64,000 bases of DNA from Ananas comosus. Taxonomy: Eukaryota; Streptophyta; Magnoliopsida; Poales; Bromeliaceae. Each line of letters opens with the position of its first letter. Position 1 is the stretch's first letter. The DNA lies in assembly GCF_001540865.1 (NCBI RefSeq), contig NC_033630.1:10498471-10562470 (forward strand). The letters are read 5' to 3'. Below are positions 44,384 to 55,668 of this stretch, one piece after another. The position numbers were made by a program, and so were the translations under genes. Below the pieces are notes generated by a model. The model did no database searches. It worked only from the letters and a program-made list of their open reading frames with translations, and was not told the origin of the DNA.

Positions 44384-44737
44384 GATAAACTTCAAATATC
44401 ATTCTGTGATTTCGCACTTTCTCACTTTAGTACTCTGTGGTTTAAACTATATCAAGTTAGTATTCTGTGGTTTCATTTTTATCTTTTCGTCAGCTTTTCC
44501 GTTAATATTTTGTTAAATTATATACAAAAAACTTCAGATATCTATCTAGGTTTATCAAATATTCACTTTAGTACCATTTAGTTTTAACTTTATTACTAAT
44601 TTAAAGAAAAAAATTAGTGGAATCGATAATAAAAGGATAAAAAGAAAAACACATGACACTAGATTAATACACTTTAAACCACAAGGCACTAAAGTGCGAA
44701 AGTATGAAACCGCAGGGGTGGTATTTGAAGTTTTTTC
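44384..44737. mobile_element. Mutator-type MITE
   Basis: 354 bp with long inverted ends (GATAAACTTCAAATATCATT against a right end ending GGTATTTGAAGTTTTTTC, continuing through TTTCGCACTTT/AAAGTGCGAAA). Flanked by the 11-bp direct repeat TAAAAAATAAG (44373-44383, 44738-44748). A 9-11 bp duplication with long inverted ends is typical of MULEs. Confidence 0.85.
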
Positions 44738-44748
44738 TAAAAAATAAG

Positions 44749-45937
44749 AATAATTACCTATATTATACCAATTAAAATTTTGAAAATTTTTTTTCTTTCC
44801 AATATACCTCTTATATATTCCTCCGTTATTCCAAAAAAGTAATACATCAATACACCATATAAATCTCAACTATTTATTTTTCTTAATAAATGGTTTAGAT
44901 TTAATTGACTCTAGAGATGACCTACTATTGAGGCATAGGTACCATTCATCAGATACTCTAGAAGTGACCTACTTTTTTTAAAAAAAATAACTTTTGAGTT
45001 CGATTGTTTGATTCACTATAAAGTGAAAAATAAAAAGATATGCTTTTGTAGCCTTTCTTATGAGATCATGTTTGGTTGTCTGAAAGTAGTTGAAGTGAAA
45101 AAAGTCAATTTTTAGAAAAATGACTTTTACGAAAAATAACTTTTCAGTTTGATTGTTTGATTAATTGTAAAGTGAAAAACAGAAAGTTACGCTTTTGTGT
45201 GGTTTCGGTTGTTTGATTATTTGATTATATATAATTTGAATTCATGTTTGAATCCAATTTTGACTTACTATTTGATCTTAAGTTTTGAATCCAAATGTTT
45301 AATTTGAATCAAAATTTAAATTTAAATTTAAATTTAAATTTTGATTTTAAATTACAATTCAAACTGAACATTTGAGTTTATAATTTGAATTCAAAGTTCA
45401 AACAAAAACTCTTTTTTGAAATTAAATTCAAAATGCAAACTTAAATTCAATTTCAAATTTCAACGTAAAAATTTAAATTTTGAATTCAATTTTCAATAGA
45501 TAATAATTTTAATTTGTAGTTTAGAACAATTTGAATTTAAAGTTCAAAGTGAAGTTCCTAGCTAAAAATAATTTTCTCAAATTTTAAATTTAAATATTTA
45601 AGTTTTAATTTAAATTTAAGTTAAAAAATTAAAAATAGAATTCAAATTAAAACAAAATTGTGGTTTTTATTTTATATTGAAATAAAATTTATAAATTTGA
45701 ATTGAAAAATTTTGTGTCGAATTTGAAATTAATTACAACTAAATTAAAAACGTAAAACTTTAATTGCGATTTCAATTCAAATTTAAATTGAAATTCAATT
45801 CTAAAAATAAATTCAAAAATTAAAGTTAAACCAAATATAACCATTTAGATAAGCACTTCTTGCTTTAGGTGATCGACCTTGAAATATTTTGGGCCGAAGT
45901 CAAAAAAGTGATATTTAGCTATAACTCTGTTACTTTT
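44749..45937. other. AT-rich dispersed repeat, no gene
   Basis: 45050-45900 includes GTTTGATT/TTTAAATTTAAATT-rich sequence and ends with ACCAAATATAACC...GGGCCGAAGTC, related to 16860-17710. Confidence 0.5.
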
Positions 45938-46405
45938 AGGGGCCGTTTGGTTAGATGTAATTATAAATGTAGTGTAGTTAGAGATGCATGTAGTTGAAAA
46001 TACAGCAGTTATAACTACATGAATCTTGTTTGGTTGGATGTAGTGAAAAACGCTGCAAGTATAAATAATTTATTTGGTTGCATACAGTTGAGAAATAATT
46101 TTTAAAATTTTATTATTTTTATATATATGATGGTGAGATTACCTCCAATGTAAAAAAGAAAAATAATTTTTGTTTAAAAAATATTGAGGAGGTAAGCAAA
46201 CCTTTTATTTAAAATTTCTCTCTCCAACTGATGTAGTTGGAACTGCGGCCAATTTGGGCGTAGTTCGAACTGCTGCAATTGAGCCTCCTCCTGCAATTCC
46301 TACTGCAGTGATTGGAGTTAAATACATTAAACCAAACACGAAATTTGTATTTACATGCAGTTACAACTGCAGTGCAGTTGCAACTACATGCAACCAAACG
46401 GTTTA
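45938..46405. mobile_element. hAT-like MITE
   Basis: Ends GGGGCCGTTTGGTTAGATGT and GCATGCAACCAAACGG-type inverted partner (TGCAACTACATGCAACCAAA). Interior repeats of GTAGTTG and GCAGTT. The duplication could not be read cleanly. Confidence 0.65.
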
Positions 46406-48179
46406 TATCCATTTTCGCAAATCAAATAGCTGATAAAGCGTTACTTTCTGAAAGCAAGATTTTTAATTTTATTTATTTTTTTGAAAGAACACCATTAAAA
46501 CATTTATTCCACAGGATAAACAATCACAGACTCCTCAAACTCTTCAAAACAGACCCAACTAGAAGCTACCTGGGAGGCAAAGCTTCATTTTAGCTAGATA
46601 GTTTATTAGTACTTTGTGAAAATGGACCATATCTGGAAGACCATCCTATAAGAATATTGTTGTTATTGGATTTCAAAAGGCGACGAAACGAAACAATTTG
46701 CTATCTATGCTAATTGCAGTGAAATCTGAATATGTCGATCAGCCGACCAATCATGCCCTCAATGAAAGCGGTCTCAACACTGCAGACAGTGCATACCCAA
46801 ATGCCAGTCGAGCGGTTGATCGGAAGTCGATTCCCCACCTGCACGTTTGTTGAAAGCAGCATTCAAGCTCCCCGCATCCTGGGGAACTCAAACATAAATA
46901 TGACGTTAACACCCTAGTACGATTTCAATTCATTCAACAAAAGAGAAAAAAAAGTGGATTTTTTCTCATAATTTGACGTGGGAGCTGGCGATAATTCATT
47001 TGCTATTAATTATATATTATTTTATCAACAATCCAAAATTACTCTCCTTCTAGAAACAGTTACGTTATTATCAATATTATTACTGTAAAATTACGTGCTA
47101 GATTTGAAAATATAGTCAAAATCTTGAGCTGTTAGAAATACGAAACCAATTCACTTGGGCCGTGTTTGGTAATAGGATAATTTTTGCAGGGTTAAATTTT
47201 TTTTATTCCTAGAATATCTCAATATTCTATGATAGAGAGGATTGAAAATAATTTTTTGTTTAGCAAAATTTGTACTTATTCTCTGCAATAGACAAAATGA
47301 TGTTTGATAACTTTCTTGAAAGAAAAAAAAAAATAGTTAGTAAAGTTGATTGAAATATTTAAAAATACCAAGTTTGCCCTTGTATATACCGTGAATTTTT
47401 TTCTTTGTATAATACATATACAATACTTGATAAATTTTAATATAATTTTTTCAAATATAATTACAATACAAAAATTATAATTAAAAAATAATAATATTTT
47501 TCTACTGAGCAATGCAATATGCAGTAAGTAAGATAATTTTAAATTAATTTATACAATTAGAAATCAATAATATATGCAATAGTATCTAATTTATTTAGCT
47601 GTCAATCATTTCACATAGTTAAACAAAAATCCTAATATAAATATATTGGACTAACCAAATCTCTACGTACTTGGCATTCGGAAAAGAGATGAGAGCTTTG
47701 GTAGGTGGGTAAAGTGGCGCCGAGAAGGCCTTGCTGCCCCTCGGGTTCCAGGAATAAACCTTATTCCATGGTTGGGAAAGAATAAAATTAACGGATTATT
47801 CCAGTGAAAATTGGAATAACCTGTTTTGACCGGTATAAATTATTCCGGTATTTTTTTTTTCCGTTTGGCATAATAACGAGAATAAATTTGATTATTCTGC
47901 AGTTATTCCGTTACCAAATGGAGTCTTAAAGCGTATAAATACAATGCCCACGGGTCTCGATTGTAACTCGGCCCAACCAGCCTCACGCCACTTCAAATAT
48001 AACTCGGCCCAACCCAGCATCACGCCATTTCGAATAAGACTCGACCCATATGGCCTCCCGCCACAAAACAGGATGCTGGCCTATTTAAGCCAACAGTCAT
48101 ATCCAAATGAATTTGATCTTATACCCAATAACAAAATGGAATGTAAATAAGAGGTATCCAAAAAATAGACAGCACGTAT
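46406..48179. other. intergenic DNA; unassigned frame and a possible MITE
   Basis: 46732-46917 has a short plus-strand frame (SISRPIMPSMKAV...) in sequence of higher complexity than its surroundings. I do not recognise it on either strand. 47157-47930 begins GGGCCGTGTTTGGTAATAGG and ends CCGTTACCAAATGGAGTC, probably a MITE with insertions. No firm gene. Confidence 0.35.
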
Positions 48180-50090
48180 CACTAGGGGTGTAAACGAGCC
48201 GAATACGAACTGGCTCGTTAAAGTATCGAGCCGAAAAATTCAGCTCGTGTTCGGCTTGTTAATAAACGAGCCGAACATGAGCTGGCTCATGAGCTGGCCA
48301 ACGAACAATAAGTTAAAACGGATTAGATTTAATATATATAAAAAATAAATTTATAAAATCTTATCTATTAGACTTTAATCTCATAGTTGAAACTTTATAT
48401 ATAAATGAGTCTTTTTATAATTAAGCTTGCATTTATATTTTTATTTTGCTAAAAATTAAATAATAAAAATATATATTATATATAATTATTTATTTATATA
48501 TAAAAATATAAATTAAATAAATTATATAAATATAAAATATATATATTCNCGTATTTCTAACAGCTCGAGCTTTTGGGATTAATGGTTAGCGCCAACGATC
48601 CGACATTAATCACGTTCGTCCATCAAAAGCGTAAATAATTAATATATGTCAACTGTTGGATCGGCTTTATCCTTATGGGGATCGCTTTGAATAAATCATA
48701 TAAATCACATCCAACAATTTCCTCAAATGGAGTAAGAAAATTATTATAATAATTATCAGGACAAAGTATATTCTTTTCAAGCACAACACACTCAACTATA
48801 TATCAGGGGATTACAAGGAGTATGCATTACGTATAGTGAGAACTTACGAAAGAAAAAAAATTTGGGTTTATATTTTTGTAACAAATATATATATAGCCAG
48901 CCAGTAGACTGATCCAATTATGATATAATATGTGAAGTCCAAGTAAAGAGCGAATCTCTATGCCGACTAGTTTAGTATATAAGATTTATAGTTCTAGTAG
49001 AAAGCGAATATCTATATGCTACAGTACTGGTTCATTAAGATTTAACATTTACGAAAATGGATAAAAATATTTCTAACACTCAATATCAACCATCCTCATG
49101 TACATGGTTCATTAATTTGGTAGACTATGTAGACCCTTTTGAGAGGATTTGGGTCGAAAATTTTTTTTTTCTCACAATCAATTTTACAGTATTTAATCTG
49201 CTGATTGGGCTTATTAGAAATGTTTTAGAATATATATTTGAAGATGCCATAAATTAACTTTTATAAATTTTAATATTTTCTATTAATTAGTTCATCAAGT
49301 CATTTCTAGTTTGACTATGTTAATGATGATTGGATAGAGTTGCTATTTTAATATATAAATAAATATAATTTGAATATATCGAAATATTGTAATAATATGT
49401 TTTTTTGATGCCATGATAAAAAATGATGACTTGTTTTTAATTAATAAAGATAAAGAAAAATAAGTAAAAATTCGTACCTATTAGCTAGATTTTGGCCGTA
49501 TATTCGGCCAAAATCCGGCCAAGAAGCAGGAGTGAAGGGAAGTAAAAAAGAAGGAAAGTCAATAGAAATGCTTGGAAAATGAAAGAAAAGTCATTATCTT
49601 TTTATTACAAGAAGATACGACTTTTTCTTCTTCTTGTTTCCTTTTATATATTCTAGCATTTTGGTTAGATTTTGGCCAGGGGCCAAAATTTGGCCAATAG
49701 TTAAGGATTTTTGTTTATTTTTCCTTGCCATTTTTTTTTTCTTACTACCTTTTGACCTTTTTTTTTTTTTTTTTCCTNTTTTCCTTGCCATTTTTTTTTC
49801 TTACTACCTTTTGACCTTTTTTTTTTTTTCCTATATATGATCTACACTATAATCATTTAGATCTTCACCTCCATTTTGCTTTGCTCTCTCACTACTCGGA
49901 ACTACCCACTCTTCTAATTTGTCAGATGCCACTAATTTAATGTATGTTTTTCCTAACTTAACAAACTCGATCGGAGATCGAAATGTTCTGCTATACGTTG
50001 AGGGACGGTACGTAGTTGGACCAAGTGTATAATCTGAGTGATTTTTTTCGACCATCATATTAATTATTCTATATTTTTCTATATTATGAA
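48180..50090. other. intergenic DNA with hAT-like end, N positions and local duplication
   Basis: 48186 starts TAGGGGTGTAAACGAGCCGA, a common plant hAT-type end, followed by GAGCCGAACATGAGCTGG words. 48549 is an N. 49495-49700 repeats TTTTGGCC words. 49725-49770 and 49781-49829 are near copies of one another on either side of an N at 49778. No gene. Confidence 0.5.
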
Positions 50091-51060
50091 CTTATCTATA
50101 AAAGCCCAACCTTCTAGTAATAATAGCTCACTAGGCCTAAACTAGTGGCCTAAAATGCTTAATCTCAGTTTTTAATACTAGTGTTCATGATCTCTTATAT
50201 TCTTAATCATAATTTCATTTTCATCCAATATGAGACTATTGTGGTATCACTTACTCCCTCCGTTTAGGTCTTGGCATTCTTGTCAGTCTACTACATATAC
50301 AGTCTAAGATCATCAAGCGATGTGAGGCATACCTTATACTTTTGGTTGGTGAACTCGGCTCTGATACCAAATATCATGTCTTGCTTTCTAAGAGGATACC
50401 CATCCTAAAATTACTTTAGCCCTAGCACACTTAACCCTCTTAACCTCTTAGCCCAAATCATCATTCAAAATGTTATATCAAAATTAAAAATCTCACAAGC
50501 ACCAAGCTTTTATTGCAAATGTCAAGTTCCACTTCTCGGGACGGTACCCATTCTAGAATTACTCTAGCTCTAGTATGCTTAACCCTCTTAATCTTTTGCC
50601 TAATGCACATCCTGCTTTTCGGCGGTTACTCATCTTAGAACTACTCTACTGCTAGCATCTTAACCCTCTTAATATTTTACTAAATGGCATGTCGCTTAAC
50701 CCTGTTAATTTTTTAGCTTTAGCTACCACCCATGATGCTATAGTGAGTTCAGAAAACTACAAGTACCAAATGATATGAGATTCGTCTCGCTAGTCTTAAC
50801 CGATCTTGTGGGACCTACACTCTACTTGCTCTATGATTCTGACTCAGCTATGACTTATCTCACACTTTCGGCTGGTGATTGACTCTAATAACAAATGTAA
50901 CGTCCCAGTCCATTAGTAATAATAATTCGTTGTACCCAAACTACTGGCCCAAAATCTTTCAACCCAATTATTATTATTAGAGTTAACTCCAATCTTATGT
51001 GGAACTATTGAGGTGTTAAATTCTCTTTTATCTAGTTTTACAGGTACTTATGTCTTATGT
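50091..51060 (-). mobile_element. possible TRIM-like LTR element
   Basis: Two related segments, about 50105-50270 and 50898-51020, share CTAGTAATAATAGCTC... / TTAGTAATAATAATTC... and GGCC(T/C)AAA words. The right one starts TGTAACGTCCCAG just after a degenerate primer-binding site read on the minus strand (TTTGTTATTAGAG). A better CTCTGATACCAAA lies at 50360. Short, non-coding interior. Heavily decayed. Confidence 0.4.
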
Positions 51061-51879
51061 CGGACCTTCTTTCTTTATTTAGAAATAAGCTTATTTTAAT
51101 TCCTAAAACTCTATATTATTGTAATCAAACACTACTTTTGTAATAAAATGTTTACTGGCCTTACTCAAAAAAAAAAGTTTTGAATAAAGAGATTTTATAC
51201 CTTGTTTTTTGAGCCTATTTGTTTCACACCATATATTCAATTTTCTCTTTAATTACTTGATATATATGTAAAAGTAGCGACTAAGATCAGTTCATACATT
51301 GTACATTCAATGGCAGTAAATATCGATTTTGAGGAACGATTTAAACAATGTATGATCATAGAAGGAATGCATTTTCGAGTTTTAATATTACCAATTGAAA
51401 CTTGGTCTTTAGATGGCCAAGTTGTTGGATTGCAACCTATGTTGGACTTAATTTAAACCTAGCACTGCTATGTATTTAAACTCTATTGCTTATGAACTAA
51501 CACTTTTTTATTTAGAAACTGTTTCTAGTTTATACTGGTTAGTTATGTTAGTTTGGATATGTGTTAAATCTCCGCTGTTTATGAATTACATTTTTTTATT
51601 CAGAAATTGCTTCTGTTTTAAGTTGGCTAGCAAGGTTAATTTGGATTAGAAAACAATAATAGAATCCTAACTCTCATCTGTGTGATCATGTATGAGAGGT
51701 GCTCTTTCTATTTTAAATTGTTAACGAAGTTAATTTGGATTAAAAAAACCATTACTTAGGACAATAGAATCACAACCCCTCATCATGTGTGATCATCTAT
51801 GAGAGGTGCTCCTCCTATTTTAAATTGGTTAGCGAGGTTAATTTGGATTAAAAAACCATTAGTTAGGACAATGTATAGA
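51061..51879. other. LINE-like tail and imperfect tandem repeat
   Basis: 51080-51177 ends GGCCTTACTC followed by an A run, like a plant LINE tail. From about 51600 to 51870 the word GTTAATTTGGATTA recurs near 51633, 51731 and 51837, three imperfect units of about 100 bp with GTGTGATCAT and ATGAGAGGTGCT. Confidence 0.5.
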
Positions 51880-52392
51880 CACTACAACAGAATTAGATTA
51901 TAGGGACACATGTTTGGGACACTTTTGAGTAAGTGTTCCATTTATACTAAAACTTAAAAACACATCTACTAATGCCTAAATATAAAGTCCAATCCAACTA
52001 AAAATAAAAGATTACTCTACTCAACCCATCACACCCAGTCCATTTGGCCCGATTACAAAAGAAAAGAAAAAAAAAAGAAAAATCAATTATCATCTTTTCT
52101 TCTCTCTTCACTCAATCCACTGAAATTCTAGATGAAGAGTCTTTACTGTCGTCCTCCTCCGCCACCGCAGCCAGCGAGATAGAGTTTCGGCGGTTGCTAA
52201 ATGCTTAAATAAGTGTTGGTAAATTAGCAACACTCTTTTAGGTTATAGCGACACTCTTTAACTGTCACTATATACCTAGCGACCCCACATATAGCAATAC
52301 TTTTTAAAAGTGTCGGTAATTTTAGCTAGCAGCACTTTTTTGACATATACCTACATTTAAAAGTGTCGCTATAAACCGTTTTTGTTTTAGTG
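51880..52392. mobile_element. non-autonomous CACTA element
   Basis: 513 bp, starts CACTACAACAGAA and ends TTTTTGTTTTAGTG, inverted CACTA ends, with the 3-bp duplication AGA on both sides (51877-51879, 52393-52395). Subterminal copies of GTGTCGCTA/TAGCGACACT are scattered inside, as in En/Spm elements. No transposase. Confidence 0.9.
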
Positions 52393-53877
52393 AGAATCCC
52401 AACATTTATCATGTATGATCTTTTACGAAAGGTCCTTCTATACAAGGATTTAAGTGTCCATCAGCACAGATCGTATCCACCATGCCGTATCATGCCAACA
52501 AATTATCAGCATGATACAGCATCCGTGCTGATGGTACGGTTCAAAATTCTTTATTCTTTAAATTAGTAAATAATTTTCTCAATTAAGTTCAAAGATTTGA
52601 TAAAGATACATAATAAACAGTTAGAATAGTTTGTTGCTAAAGGATATAAATATTTTATGCCATCATATGTCGCCACATATATATTTTTTGTGATCGGCAC
52701 TCATAGGCATGGCCCGGTACGCACTGTGCCGTACCGTGCCTGTAAGTTTCTGACACGCCCTGTGCCATGACAGTAAAATCCTTGCTTCTATGGATGTTAC
52801 AAGACAAGTTAGAATTTACTATTTAGTGGTGGTATTAATATGGATTCTAGGGTTAGAAAGTTGATAGTATTCCAACTCAATAGCATTCTAGCTATAGAGA
52901 TTTTTGACTTGAAGTGTAATTAGACCGAGTACTCATGCTGGGCTAAGCAGCCCATGCATGGCCTTGGGCTGGCCTGGCCCATTTTATTTTACATCGAGTG
53001 CATGCACAAGTGTATTCCATCACATCAATCATCTGATTACCTAAGAGAGTGTTTGGTTTTGCGTAAAACTAACTCAAAATTATTTTCGGTTCAATTTTTT
53101 TTTTTTCACTCGTTTGTTCCGTCATAAATGTATTTTTTTTGCAAAATGCTTTCACATATTTGTCAATTTTTTGAAAACGAAAACTCAACCAACGAACATA
53201 TGTAGCCTACGAGGTGCAAGCTTGACGCGATCTACATAAATGAGTGAAAATTTGACTCTATGAAAAAGTAAAAATATTGTGTACACCAGGTGTATTGCAT
53301 ATATACACTATTTTTTTTTTATATATCATCAATCTTCTACTATATTTTAATATATATATACATATAATTGGATATTTACTGGTTGTTTTTATATATAAAA
53401 TTCTAATAGTTAAATTAAAAATATGAGATAGACTAGACAAGTGATTGAAGTGTGGTGCATGAGTGCACACAATAAAATGAATTTTATAATTTTTCATTTC
53501 CATTTCCTATCATCCAAGCAAGGGTAGCGCTATGGAAAATTTAATTTCCTTTCCTACGGACCAAGCACTAAACTTAAATTTTTTTCACTAAAAATTATTT
53601 TTTTTATAGTTTTACGTGGAACCAAACAATTCCTAATTTATGTTTGACATTCTAATCCAATCCCTTCCTCCTATCTCTCCTTCTCATTCATGCAAAAGCT
53701 AGTCCTCCTCCCCTTCAACTTTCTAACTCAAAATTCTAATTTAAATTTAGAATTTATATTTTAAATATATATATTTCAAATTCAGATGCGAATTTGAATT
53801 CAATTAAAAATATATATTTTTAAAGTGTATATTCTTTTTCTTTTTTTCTTTTTTCTTTTTTTTAAGTGTATATTCAA
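52393..53877. other. intergenic DNA with a GTTTGGTT-type MITE
   Basis: 52500-52780 has repeated GGCATGGCC/CCGTACCG-type words. 52836-52900 is a scrap of the TA-flanked MITE. 53047-53635 is a third GTTTGGTT...CGTAAAA MITE ending ACGTGGAACCAAACAATTCC. No gene. Confidence 0.5.
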
Positions 53878-54981
53878 TGTTGGGTTAGTGATATTAAATT
53901 CACTTATTAGCCTAGTTGGCTTTATTTTGGATTTGGTTCAACAACTCATATAATGATCTATTTAGTAATTAGTTTGGGCTTTAGTTGACCCATTTTGGCA
54001 TATTGGGCCAAGTGATGTTAAGAGAGGATTCTCTTTGGGTTTAGAAAGAGAGAGTTCTCATTTTTGCTCTCACGGGTTCTCTTTTCTTGAGATAGAGAAG
54101 AGAGGTATCGAGAGGGTTGGAAAAGGAGCTCTTTTATTCTTCTTTGTTAGAATTTTGTTAGATTTGTAGATTAATTATAGTTGGATTAGGATTAATATTG
54201 AAATCTGTTGGAGATAAATTAAGATTTACATATTAATTAGAGTATGAATCTAACTAGATTAGGATAAATATTTAAATCTATTTGTGAGATACCGAACCTT
54301 AGCAAATTGGCAAAGTTACATTATAAGTTTATGTTTGATTGAGTTTGAGACGTTTTGCGCAAAATAGACGTAAAAACGGACTTTGAAACTCAAGATTTAT
54401 ATTGTAGAGGAATAAGTGGAATACTTAGTTATAGAGGGGCTTGTTGGCAATTTTGCTTTCTTAAAGCGGTGGAGTCCACGTGCTTCCCCTATCCTTATCC
54501 CCACCACTTTAATTAGTTGTGGAGAGGCAGGGAATGATGTTAATTATCCTTTCCCTTTCTCTCTCGAGCTTAATTGTATGCTTGGTGGAGGCCACGACGG
54601 TTTGAGCTCGGATCGACGTCGGCGTTGCGCCGAAGAGCCGTTCGAGCGTGTGGACGTCACGGTTGCGCCGTTGGAGGCCGAGCGAGCGCGTGGTTTCCCT
54701 TCTCTCGACTTCTCGCCGTGGTTGGGTTAGCGTTTCTAGGTGGGTTGATGTTAAGTTACCGAAATTTTCGGATTTCCTCCTAAGCTTCAGTTGATAGCAT
54801 GTATTATTGGATTTAGTATGTCATGTTTAATAGCTCGATTCGTAGATTTGCATTGTTCTTAAATGAAATCTGAATTGGAGCTTAGAATGCTAGATTTACT
54901 ATACATGTTGGACTTGGATTTGACTTAGGAGAAAACATATAGATCCTACACCGTCACTTTCTGAAAATTACCAGATTTAGT

Positions 54982-55157
54982 TTCTGAAGCTGTTGCGCCT
55001 TGTATCCACGCTGTTAGTGCGCATTTGATACTCAGGTAGCTTCTGAAGCTGTTGCATCTTGTATCCATGCTGTTAGTGTGCATTTGATACTCGGATAGCT
55101 TCTGAAGCTGTTGTGCTTGCATCCACGCTGTTAGTGCGCATTTGATACTCGGATAGC
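54982..55157 (+). repeat. 59-bp unit repeated three times inside the middle solo LTR
   Basis: TTCTGAAGCTGTTG begins at 54982, 55041 and 55100. Copy B LTRs have only a single, divergent equivalent here. Confidence 0.92.
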
Positions 55158-55668
55158 TTTAGGCGTTGTTGTTCATTTGTATAGCCGCTGTTTGTATGCG
55201 GTAGATACCTAGATTAGTGTAGGATGAGTTTACGCTCGTGCTGAGATGCCGAATTTATTTTTATAGTAGTGTGTAGACTGTTTCGGACTGTCGGGTGCCA
55301 TTGCGGTTGACGGTGGACTTAGATTACTATTTTTGCATCAGATTGTGCCAAGGGCATGTGAGTTTTGGTTGTTAGACCAGTTAGACCCATTTGCTTTGAT
55401 TATAGTCTGTGAGAGCCTAATTGAGTTCGGCAGAAATACGTTTGCATACTCGGTTGGGTAGCGTCCACGAGTGCCACTGCGGAGTCGGGCTTTATGCTTT
55501 TGTGTTGTTGTCGGTTTGTCCTGGTTGGACTTGCTCTCCACTGATGACCCAACGTGGTGGTAGTTAGTGTAGCTTCGGAAGGCGGGACCGGTGTGTTCAC
55601 AGTCCCTAGTGAGATTGGGCCAGAGATTGCATTTTCTACAGATAGTTAGTGTTGGATCGAGATAGTAT

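Noticed and set aside
46732..46917. 61-codon plus-strand frame
   Set aside because: Not recognised, with no homologous motif or splice context that I can support. Left as unassigned.
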